Shown: piece after piece, positions 27,046 to 35,892 of the stretch | Position numbering within the stretch: the first letter of the stretch is position 1 | How the letters are laid out: every line of letters begins with the position of its first letter | From: CAVQCT01 sp964371785 | GTDB lineage: Bacteria > Zixibacteria > MSB-5A5 > GN15 > FEB-12 | Length of the DNA: 64,000 bases | Direction of reading: 5' to 3' | Assembly (NCBI GenBank): GCA_964371785.1 | Contig: CAYJOL010000005.1 | Location: 1 to 64,000 of the forward strand | Made by a program: the position numbers and the translations under genes | Notes under the pieces: generated by a model | What the model saw: the letters and a program-made list of their open reading frames with translations, nothing else | Database searches by the model: none | Told to the model about the DNA's origin: nothing

Positions 27046-30000
27046 CTATCTCGGTGTTGGGGGAGGAGGTGTCGGCGGCAGAGTCATCGGGTCCTTGGCT
27101 AACCGTTCCAAGACGTTCTTGATAGCGGAGTCCAGTTGGTCATCGTAACCCTGAGCCAGCCGAGGCGGCGTGTTATCCACCTCGATATCAGGCGTCACGC
27201 CCTCGTTTTCCATCACCCATTTTCCCTCCAGACCATAAATCCCGTAAGCGGGAACGGTGAAATACCCGCCGTCGAGAAGCCGGGTAAATCCGCCGATGCC
27301 GATTACGCCGCCCCAGGTTCGTTTACCCATCAGCGGACCAAGCTTGTAGGCACGGAAGTAATAAGGGAAGTAATCCCCGTCGGAACATGAGTATTGATTC
27401 TGAAGCGTAATCATTTGTGCGTGCGGAGCGTCGCCGGGCATTGATTCGCTAATATGATCGCGGGAAGCCCCCATAGCCACGACTTCGCGACGAAGCCGGT
27501 CGAGGATAAGGTCAGCTACAAATCCACCGCCATTATTACGAACATCGAGAATCAATCCGGGGCGGTGAAGTTGGTGATAAAACATTTTTACGAAGCGGGT
27601 GAGGCCGTAGCTATCCATATCCGGAATATGAATATAACCGATCTTGCCTCCGGAGACGGAATCCACACGGTCCATCTCGGCGAGCACCCAGTTGTAGTAG
27701 CGTAGCCGTTCTTCGGATGGAATCGGGATGATCGTGATGTCGTGCGCGCCTTTCATCGATGGCGCGTTATTGACTGTCAATTTGATTTGCTTGCCGACAG
27801 TTTGCGCCGTCAAGGAGTACGGATCAATATTCGCGGTGACTTCGGCGCCGTTTATTGCCAGCAGGTAGTCACCTTCTTTGACCTCCACTCCCGGTGCGGT
27901 AAGCGGAGAGCGCAGACCTTCATCCCAGTTTTCGCCCCGGAGGATGTGCTGAATTTTGACCCGGTTGTTCGCCTTATCCAGTGCGAAGTCGACCCCGAAC
28001 AGGCCGATTTCACTCGATGCGCGTGTTCCCTCGGGGCCGCCGCAATAGGTGTGCGAAGAACAGAGTTCGCTGAGCATTTCCCCCATCACATAGGTGAAGT
28101 CGTACCGCACGGCTACATAAGGAAGAAGCGCGGCGTATTTCTCGCGCATTTTCGACCAGTCGACCCCGTGCATGTTCTTGTCATAGAAGTAATCACGTTC
28201 GCGCCGCCAGACTTCATTGAACATCTGGACGAACTCCGCCTCGTGGTCGACCAGCATTTTCATATTGCCGGTTCCGACCTGCTTGTCCTCCATTTCGGCT
28301 TTCGGGCCCTGGACGTCTACGATATAATACGATCCGCTCTTGGCCAGCAGCATCTTGTCGCCGGGGGCCGAAATTGCGTAGTTGCCGACGCTTGACGCGA
28401 AGTCGTGTACTTTCTTGGTCTTGAAGTCGTACTTGTGAAGTACTCGTTCACCTTCTCCCACTCGGCCATTCAACCCGAACATGGGACTTGAGATGTAGAA
28501 AAGCGCTCCGGGGACGGCCGACAATCCGCCGTAGTTGCCCGATGGGATATCCTCAACTGCCACCTGCCGCTCATAAATGCCGGCGAAATCTATTTTCACC
28601 TCGGCGGGCGCTTTCTTTTCCTCTTTTCCCTTGGACTTGTCCTTCGCGTCCTTGGCGGGCTCCGCTTTTTCAGACGTGGAATCCTCAGAAATGGCTTCAT
28701 CACTCTTCGGAGCAAATGGCGACTTACCGTTGGCGTCGAGCACAATGAGGTAAATGTCGTCGATCGAATTGTTCACGAATGAGAACTCGTAACTTCCGAG
28801 AATCGGGTTAAACTGGCGTTCGGACAGGAAGTAGATATACTTGCCGTCCGAGTCGAACACCGGGTTGTAGTCGTTAGTGAATCCCGGCGTCACCTGATGC
28901 ACGGCATTGTCTACAAACGAATAGACAAAGATCCCGGTGATCGTGTTGTCAAGATCTTTACTATAGGCCACGAACCTGCTGTCAGGCGACCACGACATGT
29001 CCCTGAAACCGCTTCGATTCGATTGGTCGATCTGTGTGATCGCCTTGGTGGCGACATCTATGGAGTACAATTTCAGTGTCTTGTCCGCGAACACGAGCTT
29101 TTTGCTGTCAGGTGACCAGGTGGCGGCATAGCGATCAACCGTTCCGCCGTGTGTCAGCTGAGTTGTCTGCGAACCATCCTGTGAGACGAGATAAAACTCC
29201 TCCTCGCCAGTGGCATCGGACAGGTAGACGATCCACTTGCTGTCGGGTGACCAACGGGGAGAGGTCTCGTTGGCCGTAGACGTATTGGTGAAATCCCGCG
29301 TGTTGCCATCTTTTGCCGGCACGGTGAAGATATCCCCACGGGCGCTGAAGGCCACCCGCTTGCCGTTGGGGGACAGGTCGAAATCGGAGATCCGGTCGCC
29401 GACATTTATCCACTCCGGACGAACAGTGTGGTGGTCGGTTATAAGACCTACCGGTACTTTGTTGAGTTTCTCGGACGGAAGGTCCAGCACGTAGACATAC
29501 CCACCGTTCTCGAACGCAATTCCGTCGGTGCCGAGCGAGGGCCACCGAACGTCGTACTCGGTAAACTGCGTAATCTGGCGGGTCGTGCCAGTTGATACTT
29601 CGTAACAGAACAGGTTTAGCGTGCCAGTACGATCGGAATTGAAATAAATTCTATCTTGATACCACATCGGAACGTTATCTGTCCCGATCCAGTCGGTAAT
29701 CTTCGTGGATTCATAAGTGGTCAGATCGAATATCCAGACATCCTGAGCCATCCCGCCTTTGTACCGTTTCCATGTCCTGAAATCACGGTAGATAGGGCAG
29801 TAAGCGGCTTTCTTGCCGTCGGGGGAAATACTCGTAAAGCCGGCTTCGGCCATTGGCAATGGTTGTGGAAGTCCACCTTTCAGGTCGGCCCAATACACCT
29901 GTCCAAGCCACCAGTCGCGCGAATCCTTGCGCGAGTGAAACAGCACTTTAGTGCCATCGTGCGACCATCCCATCACCACATTCTCCGGTCCGAATCGATC

Positions 30001-30333
30001 GCTCGTGTTCTGAATGCCCGGGTGGAAGGTCAGCCGCGTCGGCGGTCCACCAGCGACGGGCATGACATAGACCGACATATCGCCATCATACTGGCCGTCG
30101 AACGCGATCTTACTGCCGTCGGGGGAGAACTTGGGAAACAACTCCAGACCGTCGTCACTCGTTACTCTGAGAGCCTCACCGCCGGTTCGCGGCGCAGTGT
30201 AGATATCTCCGGCATAGACGAATGCGATTCGGTCTTTGCTTACATCCGGATAGCGAAGCAAACGCGCTTCCTGGGCGGACGTCAGTCCGGCTGATAGGGT
30301 CAACAGGCAGAACAGCATGAGAAACTTCTTCAT
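27046..30333 (-). CDS. Tricorn-type S41 peptidase, exported
   Basis: 1095 residues with a signal peptide ending at Ala20. Beta-propellers (about 25-560) have repeated SPDGKKAAY or WSPDSK-type blades. A Lys/Glu-rich low-complexity linker follows near 555-590. The C-terminal half has the tricorn core, a PDZ domain (near 770-850) and the S41 protease. The catalytic set can be matched: Ser-His in CSSHTYCGG, the nucleophile Ser in YSCSDGDYF and Glu in VMENEGVTPD. Tricorn degrades peptides downstream of larger proteases; the signal peptide places this one in the periplasm or outside. The start has GGAGGTG just upstream. Confidence 0.92.
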   Translation of the reverse strand: MKKFLMLFCLLTLSAGLTSAQEARLLRYPDVSKDRIAFVYAGDIYTAPRTGGEALRVTSDDGLELFPKFSPDGSKIAFDGQYDGDMSVYVMPVAGGPPTRLTFHPGIQNTSDRFGPENVVMGWSHDGTKVLFHSRKDSRDWWLGQVYWADLKGGLPQPLPMAEAGFTSISPDGKKAAYCPIYRDFRTWKRYKGGMAQDVWIFDLTTYESTKITDWIGTDNVPMWYQDRIYFNSDRTGTLNLFCYEVSTGTTRQITQFTEYDVRWPSLGTDGIAFENGGYVYVLDLPSEKLNKVPVGLITDHHTVRPEWINVGDRISDFDLSPNGKRVAFSARGDIFTVPAKDGNTRDFTNTSTANETSPRWSPDSKWIVYLSDATGEEEFYLVSQDGSQTTQLTHGGTVDRYAATWSPDSKKLVFADKTLKLYSIDVATKAITQIDQSNRSGFRDMSWSPDSRFVAYSKDLDNTITGIFVYSFVDNAVHQVTPGFTNDYNPVFDSDGKYIYFLSERQFNPILGSYEFSFVNNSIDDIYLIVLDANGKSPFAPKSDEAISEDSTSEKAEPAKDAKDKSKGKEEKKAPAEVKIDFAGIYERQVAVEDIPSGNYGGLSAVPGALFYISSPMFGLNGRVGEGERVLHKYDFKTKKVHDFASSVGNYAISAPGDKMLLAKSGSYYIVDVQGPKAEMEDKQVGTGNMKMLVDHEAEFVQMFNEVWRRERDYFYDKNMHGVDWSKMREKYAALLPYVAVRYDFTYVMGEMLSELCSSHTYCGGPEGTRASSEIGLFGVDFALDKANNRVKIQHILRGENWDEGLRSPLTAPGVEVKEGDYLLAINGAEVTANIDPYSLTAQTVGKQIKLTVNNAPSMKGAHDITIIPIPSEERLRYYNWVLAEMDRVDSVSGGKIGYIHIPDMDSYGLTRFVKMFYHQLHRPGLILDVRNNGGGFVADLILDRLRREVVAMGASRDHISESMPGDAPHAQMITLQNQYSCSDGDYFPYYFRAYKLGPLMGKRTWGGVIGIGGFTRLLDGGYFTVPAYGIYGLEGKWVMENEGVTPDIEVDNTPPRLAQGYDDQLDSAIKNVLERLAKDPMTLPPTPPPPTPR

Positions 30334-30636
30334 AACACCTCCGATGTGACCTCGAACAAATTCATAAATTTAAGCAGTTAATCAACATTGTACTGACCCC
30401 GCGGTCAATTGCTATTACGATAGATTAGCCAATATGGCTATTTTATTTTGCCCTTTTTTGGCACTTGAGGCCGGTTAAGCCGTCCGTCGCTCCGTTTTTT
30501 TGTTGACACCGGAAGCAGGTCTGCCGACCCTTGGAACAGTACCGACTGTCATGACTGCTGTCCGGCAGTCAGTCGGGTCAGGGGAGTGAATTGGCCCGGG
30601 ATGTGATTCAAACATCAAGTGAGGGACTGCTGAATC
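30334..30636. other. Divergent intergenic region with a bulged hairpin
   Basis: 303 bases between the Tricorn and rhodanese genes, which are divergent. A TTGACA box is at 30503-30508, without a good -10 partner. At 30542-30577 a bulged hairpin combines the outer stem CCGACT/AGTCGG with the inner stem GACTGC/GCAGTC. It could be an operator or a leader structure of the rhodanese gene. No small gene was seen. Confidence 0.35.
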
Positions 30637-30981
30637 GTGTCAACGTACTTCGAAAACACGCAGTTAGGAGAGGTCGCGGCAAAGGAACTGCAGAGTGAGA
30701 TTCTGCAAGGTGCGAATATAGTCCTGCTCGATGTCCGTATGCCGAATGAGCACAACCTTTGCCGCCTGCCCAACAGCATTTTGATCCCCGTCCATGAACT
30801 TCCCTATCGTTACCGCGAACTGGACCCGGCCGCGAACATCGTGGTTTATTGCCACATAGGGATACGAAGCACCGAGGCGGTGCGCATGCTCACCAACGCC
30901 GGATTCGAGCGAGTCCGTAATCTGGCGGGTGGGATAGATTCATGGGCGATGGAAGTCGACCCATCGGTCGAGCGCTACTAA
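30637..30981 (+). CDS. Rhodanese-like sulfurtransferase domain protein
   Basis: A 114-residue single rhodanese domain. The strand LLDVRMPNEHNLCRLP and the active-site loop YCHIGIRS with its catalytic Cys (about residue 73) are intact, and the tail NLAGGIDSWAMEVDP is typical. Such single-domain proteins carry persulfide sulfur for thiolation or detoxification. The start is GTG at 30637, with GAGGGA about 11 bases before it. Convergent with threonine synthase. Confidence 0.88.
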   Translation: MSTYFENTQLGEVAAKELQSEILQGANIVLLDVRMPNEHNLCRLPNSILIPVHELPYRYRELDPAANIVVYCHIGIRSTEAVRMLTNAGFERVRNLAGGIDSWAMEVDPSVERY

Positions 30982-30996
30982 GTTTCATCAAGGGAA

Positions 30997-32184
30997 TCAG
31001 GCGAAAATCTTTTCCAACGTATCCAGATATTTGTAGCCGCTGCCGGTGAGGAAAACCACTATGCGTTCGTCAGCATCAAGACGACCGGAATCGCGAAGTT
31101 TATAAAGGGCGGCCAACGCCGCGCCGTCTTCGGGAGCTGGAAATATCCCCTCTCTGGCGGCAAGCTCTTTGGTGCATTTGATGATCGCTTCTTCGGTTAC
31201 TGAAATTGCCGCACCGCCGCTTTTCCTCACTGCCTCCAAAATGAGAAAATCACCGATCGCTCCGGGAACGCGAAGGCCGGATGCTATGGTATGCGGGTTC
31301 GGCCAGGTCTCGGCGTGGTTTGCGCCGTTGTCGAAAGCTTTGACTATCGGCGCACACCCTTCAGACTGGACGGAAATCATGCGGGGCCGCGATGAGCCGA
31401 TCCAGCCCATCTTTTCCATTTCATCGAACGCTTTCCACATCCCGATCAAACCGGTGCCGCCGCCGGTCGGATAGATAATGAGATCCGGGAGTTCAAATCT
31501 GAAAAACTCGACCAGTTCGTAGCCCATCGTCTTTTTGCCTTCGATGCGGTAAGGTTCCTTCAATGTCGCCACTGAGAACCAGCCTTCGGATTTGACCAGC
31601 TCAGCCGCTTTCTCGCCGCAGTCCTTGATTGTCCCCGGCACCATGTCAACAATCGCACCACAGGCTTTGCAGTCGATTACAAACGGGGCGGGGGAGTCGG
31701 CTGGCATAAGCACACGGCAGGTCAAACCAGCCCGGGCGCTGTAGGCCGCCAGGGCAGAGCCGGCGTTGCCGGCGGTCGGGATAATCAATTTTGTAAGGCC
31801 AAGTTCTTTCGCCTTGGAGACGGCCATGCCAAGCCCCCGGGCCTTGAAGGAGCCGGTCGGGTTGGTCGTTTCATCTTTGAAATAGAGGCGCTTGAGACCC
31901 AATGATTGCCCGATATGTCGCGATTCGAGACACTGCGTGCCGCCTTCGCCGAGCGAGACGATATTGTCTGTATCAAACACCGGCAACACCTCGCGATACC
32001 TCCACATGGTGGACTCACGCTCTTTGAGCGATTCACGCTTCAGGCGCTCACGCGCCTTTTCGAAATCATAGTCCACCAGCAGGGGCGACCCACATCGGCA
32101 GAGGTTGATCGACTTCTTTATGTCATATGTACCGGCACACTTCGGGCAGTACAGCTCGGTCACGGTCGTGTTGGTTATGGGCAA
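30997..32184 (-). CDS. thrC: Threonine synthase
   Basis: A PLP-dependent enzyme of fold type II that converts O-phosphohomoserine to threonine. It has an N-terminal zinc-ribbon-like CPKC...CRCG pair, the PLP lysine in NPTGSFKARG, the phosphate-binding TAGNAGSALAAY and the glycine loop YPTGGGTGLIGM. The ending GSGYKYLDTLEKIF is family-typical. No ATG exists near the N-terminus. TTG at 32184 has AGGA six bases upstream and is preferred. GTG at 32163 or TTG at 32244 are alternatives, the latter overlapping the TPR remnant. No other threonine genes lie nearby. Confidence 0.88.
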   Translation of the reverse strand: MPITNTTVTELYCPKCAGTYDIKKSINLCRCGSPLLVDYDFEKARERLKRESLKERESTMWRYREVLPVFDTDNIVSLGEGGTQCLESRHIGQSLGLKRLYFKDETTNPTGSFKARGLGMAVSKAKELGLTKLIIPTAGNAGSALAAYSARAGLTCRVLMPADSPAPFVIDCKACGAIVDMVPGTIKDCGEKAAELVKSEGWFSVATLKEPYRIEGKKTMGYELVEFFRFELPDLIIYPTGGGTGLIGMWKAFDEMEKMGWIGSSRPRMISVQSEGCAPIVKAFDNGANHAETWPNPHTIASGLRVPGAIGDFLILEAVRKSGGAAISVTEEAIIKCTKELAAREGIFPAPEDGAALAALYKLRDSGRLDADERIVVFLTGSGYKYLDTLEKIFA

Positions 32185-32227
32185 AACGATTCCTGTTCTG
32201 TAAGCGAATGGTTCGGACGAAAGATAG

Positions 32228-32485
32228 GAATCGCAGGGCTTCAACGCAAGTAGTTCGGTCTCGCTGATCTTCTATTACAAACTGGTCTGGGTCTATTCTC
32301 ACGAAGGCAAGATCAACGAATCACTGGCCGAAATTCGCAAGGCTGTCGATGCCGGCTTCGGCAATTATCGGGAGCTTCAGATCCGTCCGGACTGGGACGG
32401 TCTCCGCACCCACCGCGAGTTCGATGCCTTCATCAACGACATCAAAGGCCGCATGGAAGCTGTTACCGGGACGGGGGCGAGATGA
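32228..32485 (+). pseudogene. C-terminal remnant of a TPR protein
   Basis: A rightward frame without a start codon or upstream domain encodes FYYKLVWVYSHEGKINESL and then LRTHREFDAFINDIKGRM before a TGA at 32483. This is the usual last repeat and tail of large TPR-type regulatory proteins. Everything upstream is missing and replaced by the divergent thrC, so it looks like debris of a deleted gene rather than a working one. It lies at the edge of the patch that carries the HNH-like gene. Confidence 0.6.
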
Positions 32486-32527
32486 GAGGGGAGCTCATTT
32501 GTTAGGCGTACTCCTTCGATTTGCTGC

Positions 32528-33292
32528 TCAAAGGCGCCGAGGGACTTTCCCTTGCGCAGTCAATTTGGTAGCTAGGTTCCTAATATACGGCACACTTTTA
32601 GGGTCGACCAGTCCTAAAGTCAGTGTACCGTCTTTTTGTAACAATATATTCTTATTGGGAAACTTCTCAGAGTTGCTCGATACGATATACATCCAGACGC
32701 AGCCACCAAAGATGAAGGCATATCCATTCTGGCCACCCACCTTTATTCGTTCTGGTTCAATGATAATACCGTCTACGACGTCGGCTTGGCCCTTCGGTTG
32801 TCCAACGGCAGTTACTATCATCAGCATCGCGCAGCCATATCGATGAATCTCGCCGGGGTCTTCGTCAATCAACATTCTTCTCAGTCGTTCTTCGTGCACC
32901 CCTAAATTGACATCCTTGAAAACCTTATGCTTCGATACACTTGCTCTAAAGAGCACTGACATTTGGAAGAGCTTCATTTTCTTGTAGTCAACTTCACTGA
33001 TGATGAGGTGATCTTTCCCAGGAGTTATGCCAATCTCAACGCCACCATAAAATACTTTTCTGGCGTAATTCTCCCACTTGCTTATTCTGTCATTGTCGCA
33101 GCTAGAGCAAAGGAGATTCTCTTTGAGTCCTTTCTGCAAGCGACAGCGGTTTGGTACGCCTGGATCTGTACTCAGCTCATTTAGTCGGTGTTTGTGGTCA
33201 TAGATAGGCTTGTAGCAGAACTCAGGTATGATGTGAGACTCAACAAGCGGCTTCTCTTGTAAACAAAGGCGGCAAATCATATTTGGCCCCAT
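32528..33292 (-). CDS. HNH-like zinc-binding protein, probably horizontally acquired
   Basis: A 254-residue protein of unknown function. Residues 7-72 hold CRLC, then ESHIIPEFCYK, then LLCSSCDND. Two CxxC pairs around SHIIPE resemble a degenerate HNH nuclease zinc site. The remaining 180 residues show no recognisable domain. The base composition looks more AT-rich than neighbouring genes. It starts 19 bases from the 3' end of tRNA-Leu, a common insertion site, and faces a TPR gene remnant on its other side. No integrase is present. The start could also be the ATG four codons downstream. Confidence 0.6.
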   Translation of the reverse strand: MGPNMICRLCLQEKPLVESHIIPEFCYKPIYDHKHRLNELSTDPGVPNRCRLQKGLKENLLCSSCDNDRISKWENYARKVFYGGVEIGITPGKDHLIISEVDYKKMKLFQMSVLFRASVSKHKVFKDVNLGVHEERLRRMLIDEDPGEIHRYGCAMLMIVTAVGQPKGQADVVDGIIIEPERIKVGGQNGYAFIFGGCVWMYIVSSNSEKFPNKNILLQKDGTLTLGLVDPKSVPYIRNLATKLTAQGKVPRRL

Positions 33293-33310
33293 AGCTACGA
33301 AGAATCAATA

Positions 33311-33394
33311 TGCCGGAGGTCGGAATCGAACCGACATGATGTTGCCATCGGGGGATTTTGAGTCCCCTGCGTCTACCAGTTTCACCACTCCGGC
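33311..33394 (-). tRNA. tRNA-Leu (anticodon CAA)
   Basis: An 84-base class II tRNA. The acceptor stem GCCGGAG/CTCCGGC is perfect with discriminator A. The D-arm has GGTGAAACTGGTAGACGC, and the anticodon stem-loop is GGGGA-CTCAAAA-TCCCC, giving CAA. A long variable arm (GATG-GCAA-CATC) and T-arm GTCGG-TTCGATT-CCGAC complete it. CCA is not encoded. It reads UUG codons. Confidence 0.97.
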
Positions 33395-33428
33395 ATTATC
33401 TGTGCGACATGTAGAAATGTCTCCGGCT

Positions 33429-33457
33429 ATATTAATGCCCCCAACCAACTAAGTCAA
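33429..33457 (-). promoter_or_regulatory. Sigma-70 promoter of tRNA-Leu
   Basis: Reverse strand TTGACT (33452-33457) and TAATAT (33429-33434) spaced by 17 bases; initiation about 28 bases before the mature tRNA 5' end. Confidence 0.7.
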
Positions 33458-33548
33458 GCACAGATGTAATCAGGAAACAAACGACCGGATCGGCCGTGAA
33501 ATCAGTCGATCAGAGAGAGTTGGCACAGGGAAAAGCGGTCAGCAAAAC

Positions 33549-35702
33549 CTAAAACCGGACCCGTTCTTCGGTCGTGTCTTCCGGAAGATAATCGTCGCCT
33601 CGGGCAGTAGCCGGGTTATAGCGGCCCGCCGATGGATGCAAGTGGCAGGTCGATGTCGGCTCGGTGCCGGCGATGAAAACGTCGTTACGGACGTGTGCGC
33701 ATCGGTCAGTGGCCAGCTCGCCCGACTCGATACAAACGTCGGCATGAACTATTCCGTCCGGTTCTTCGAAACCTTCAATCGGCAGCGAGTCGCACGCTTT
33801 AATCATGAAGTCGGCCCAAATCGGCACGCCGTTCTTGGCGCCGTCCTGATTGCGGCCGATCGAAATCTTTTCATCGAAGCCAACCCAGCACCCGGCGGTA
33901 ATCTGCGGGGTATAGCCGATAAACCAGTTATCGCAGAAGTTATTCGAAGTCCCCGTCTTGCCTCCGGCCGGGCGGTTGAAGCCCATCCATCGGGCACGCA
34001 TACCAGTACCGTTGTCAACCACCGATTGCATCAGATTCACCATGATATAGGCAGTTTGTGCGGACAGAACTTCTTCTTTCTGCACCGCCATGTTGTCTTC
34101 GATCGTCCTGCCATACCTGTCCACTATCTTATGAATCAGCCGGTAGGGGATATGAATCCCTTTATTGGGAAAGACCGAAAACGCCGACACCATTTCTATC
34201 AATCGGACATTAGAAGTTCCCAGGGCGAGCGATGGGACCGCCTCCAGCGGCGCGGTGATCCCCAGTCGGCGAGCATAGAAGACTGCCTGTTCCGGCGTAA
34301 TTTTGAGTATCAACCGAATAGCGACCAGGTTGCGGGAGAGCCGGATGCCATCGCGGAGGGTGATCGGCCCGAGGAATTTGTTGTCGAAATTGTGTGGCCG
34401 CCACTGCGGCGCTCCCGGGATGTCCAGCACGATCGGGTTGTCATCGATAATGTCAGTCGTCCTAAACCCGTTGTCGATTGCAGCCGTATAGATGAACGGC
34501 TTGAAAGCCGAACCGGGCTGTAAGTACGATTGCACCGCGCGGTTGAACTCGGTATTGGCAAAACTCCGCCCGCCGATCAAAGCGAGCACATCGCCGTTAC
34601 TATTGTCAATCGCGACAAACGCTCCCTGAATTTTCTTGTACGTCCGTATCGAATCCCCTTTGGCATCGACAGTATCCGGTTCAAACCGGGTATAGACTTT
34701 GTTGTCCATCGGATATGAGCGGGCGATCATGGCGCGAAGCGAATCGACTTTGCGGTATAAGGCTTCTTCCGCGTCCTTCTGGAGATCGGCATCGAGCGAG
34801 GTAAATACTTTCAGTCCGCCCGAGTAAAGGGCTTCTTCGCCGTATTTATCGAGCAGGTACTGACGAATCGCTTCGGTGAAGTACGGCGCAGTTCCGGCTT
34901 CCTCGGTGGGGGGAAAAGTCATAAGGGGAAGGTCCTTCAGGGAATCGTAGACGTGCCGGGGTATACTGCCAAAATCATAATAGGAATAGAGCACCCGGTT
35001 TCTTGCCTGCAGTGATTTCTCCGCGTCATTGAACGGCGAATTGATATTCGGACCTTTGAGCAAGCCGATGATAACCGCGCAATCACTGATAGTCAACTCG
35101 TTCACCGGCTTGTCAAAATAGATATGGGCCGCCGCCGCGACACCATAGGCACCCCGGCCGAAGTAGTACTGGTTTAAGTACATCTCCAGAATTTCTTCTT
35201 TGGAGTATGTCCTTTCCAGTTTGACCGCGGTGAGCGCCTCTTTGATTTTGCGGTCGAGTGTCTGCTCGCGATTCAAAAACAGCATACGCGAAAGCTGTTG
35301 GGTTATGGTCGAGGCCCCTGCGGTGATCCGCCATCTCAACAGGTTAGTGGCCGCGACTACGAAAATACGCCTCACATTTATGCCCCAGTGGTCATAGTAC
35401 GAACGGTCTTCCGATGAGATCAGCATGTCGACCAGATAGGGGGGGAACTCCTTGTAGGGAGTGAGCACCCGGTTCTCGGTATAGAACTCTTTCAGGAGAA
35501 CGCCGTTTCGGTCATAGACTTTGGTTTTGAGGCTGGGCTCGATATTATGCAATTGCTCGAACGACGGCAACTCGTTCTCATATATATAAGTAATCTTGTA
35601 CCCGGTGTAGACGAAGACCGCGATGACTACTATTGAGACGCCGATTATCCAGTTGCGAATTCGGGCGCGTCGAATCCGCTGTTTATCTCCAGCTACAGGC
35701 AT
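33549..35702 (-). CDS. mrcA: Penicillin-binding protein 1A (bifunctional transglycosylase/transpeptidase)
   Basis: A 717-residue class A PBP with one N-terminal membrane anchor (residues 17-38). The GT51 transglycosylase (about 50-230) has catalytic Glu98 in SSEDRSYYDHWG and GASTITQQLSRM. The transpeptidase (about 355-680) has Ser398 in SAFK, SRN at 456-458 and KTG at 582-584. It polymerises lipid II and crosslinks peptidoglycan in the periplasm. A short C-terminal tail with two cysteines follows the KTG domain. No clear Shine-Dalgarno is visible before the ATG. Confidence 0.95.
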   Translation of the reverse strand: MPVAGDKQRIRRARIRNWIIGVSIVVIAVFVYTGYKITYIYENELPSFEQLHNIEPSLKTKVYDRNGVLLKEFYTENRVLTPYKEFPPYLVDMLISSEDRSYYDHWGINVRRIFVVAATNLLRWRITAGASTITQQLSRMLFLNREQTLDRKIKEALTAVKLERTYSKEEILEMYLNQYYFGRGAYGVAAAAHIYFDKPVNELTISDCAVIIGLLKGPNINSPFNDAEKSLQARNRVLYSYYDFGSIPRHVYDSLKDLPLMTFPPTEEAGTAPYFTEAIRQYLLDKYGEEALYSGGLKVFTSLDADLQKDAEEALYRKVDSLRAMIARSYPMDNKVYTRFEPDTVDAKGDSIRTYKKIQGAFVAIDNSNGDVLALIGGRSFANTEFNRAVQSYLQPGSAFKPFIYTAAIDNGFRTTDIIDDNPIVLDIPGAPQWRPHNFDNKFLGPITLRDGIRLSRNLVAIRLILKITPEQAVFYARRLGITAPLEAVPSLALGTSNVRLIEMVSAFSVFPNKGIHIPYRLIHKIVDRYGRTIEDNMAVQKEEVLSAQTAYIMVNLMQSVVDNGTGMRARWMGFNRPAGGKTGTSNNFCDNWFIGYTPQITAGCWVGFDEKISIGRNQDGAKNGVPIWADFMIKACDSLPIEGFEEPDGIVHADVCIESGELATDRCAHVRNDVFIAGTEPTSTCHLHPSAGRYNPATARGDDYLPEDTTEERVRF

Positions 35703-35892
35703 AAGTGTCTCAGTTTTGACATATTGCCAGGCAAAGTCAAGTTAAAACAGGCCGTCGTCATTCTCAGGGCAGATTGGCGTAATTTATGTATTGCCATGCG
35801 CTTAATTTTTCCTTTTTTTCTCCAGAGGACAAAATCAACCTCGACTGTTATATGCCGATAGGTTTAGAAAGATTCTCAAAAAGGAGCCACCT

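Noticed and set aside
32486..33310. Attachment-site duplication of the tRNA-Leu 3' end
   Set aside because: No repeat of the tRNA 3' sequence was found on the far side of the HNH-like gene, and no integrase is encoded.
33636..34523. 295-codon rightward frame opposite mrcA
   Set aside because: The reverse strand encodes the complete PBP1A motifs here.
35703..35892. T-box leader before tyrS
   Set aside because: No T-box sequence or antiterminator/terminator pair was recognised.
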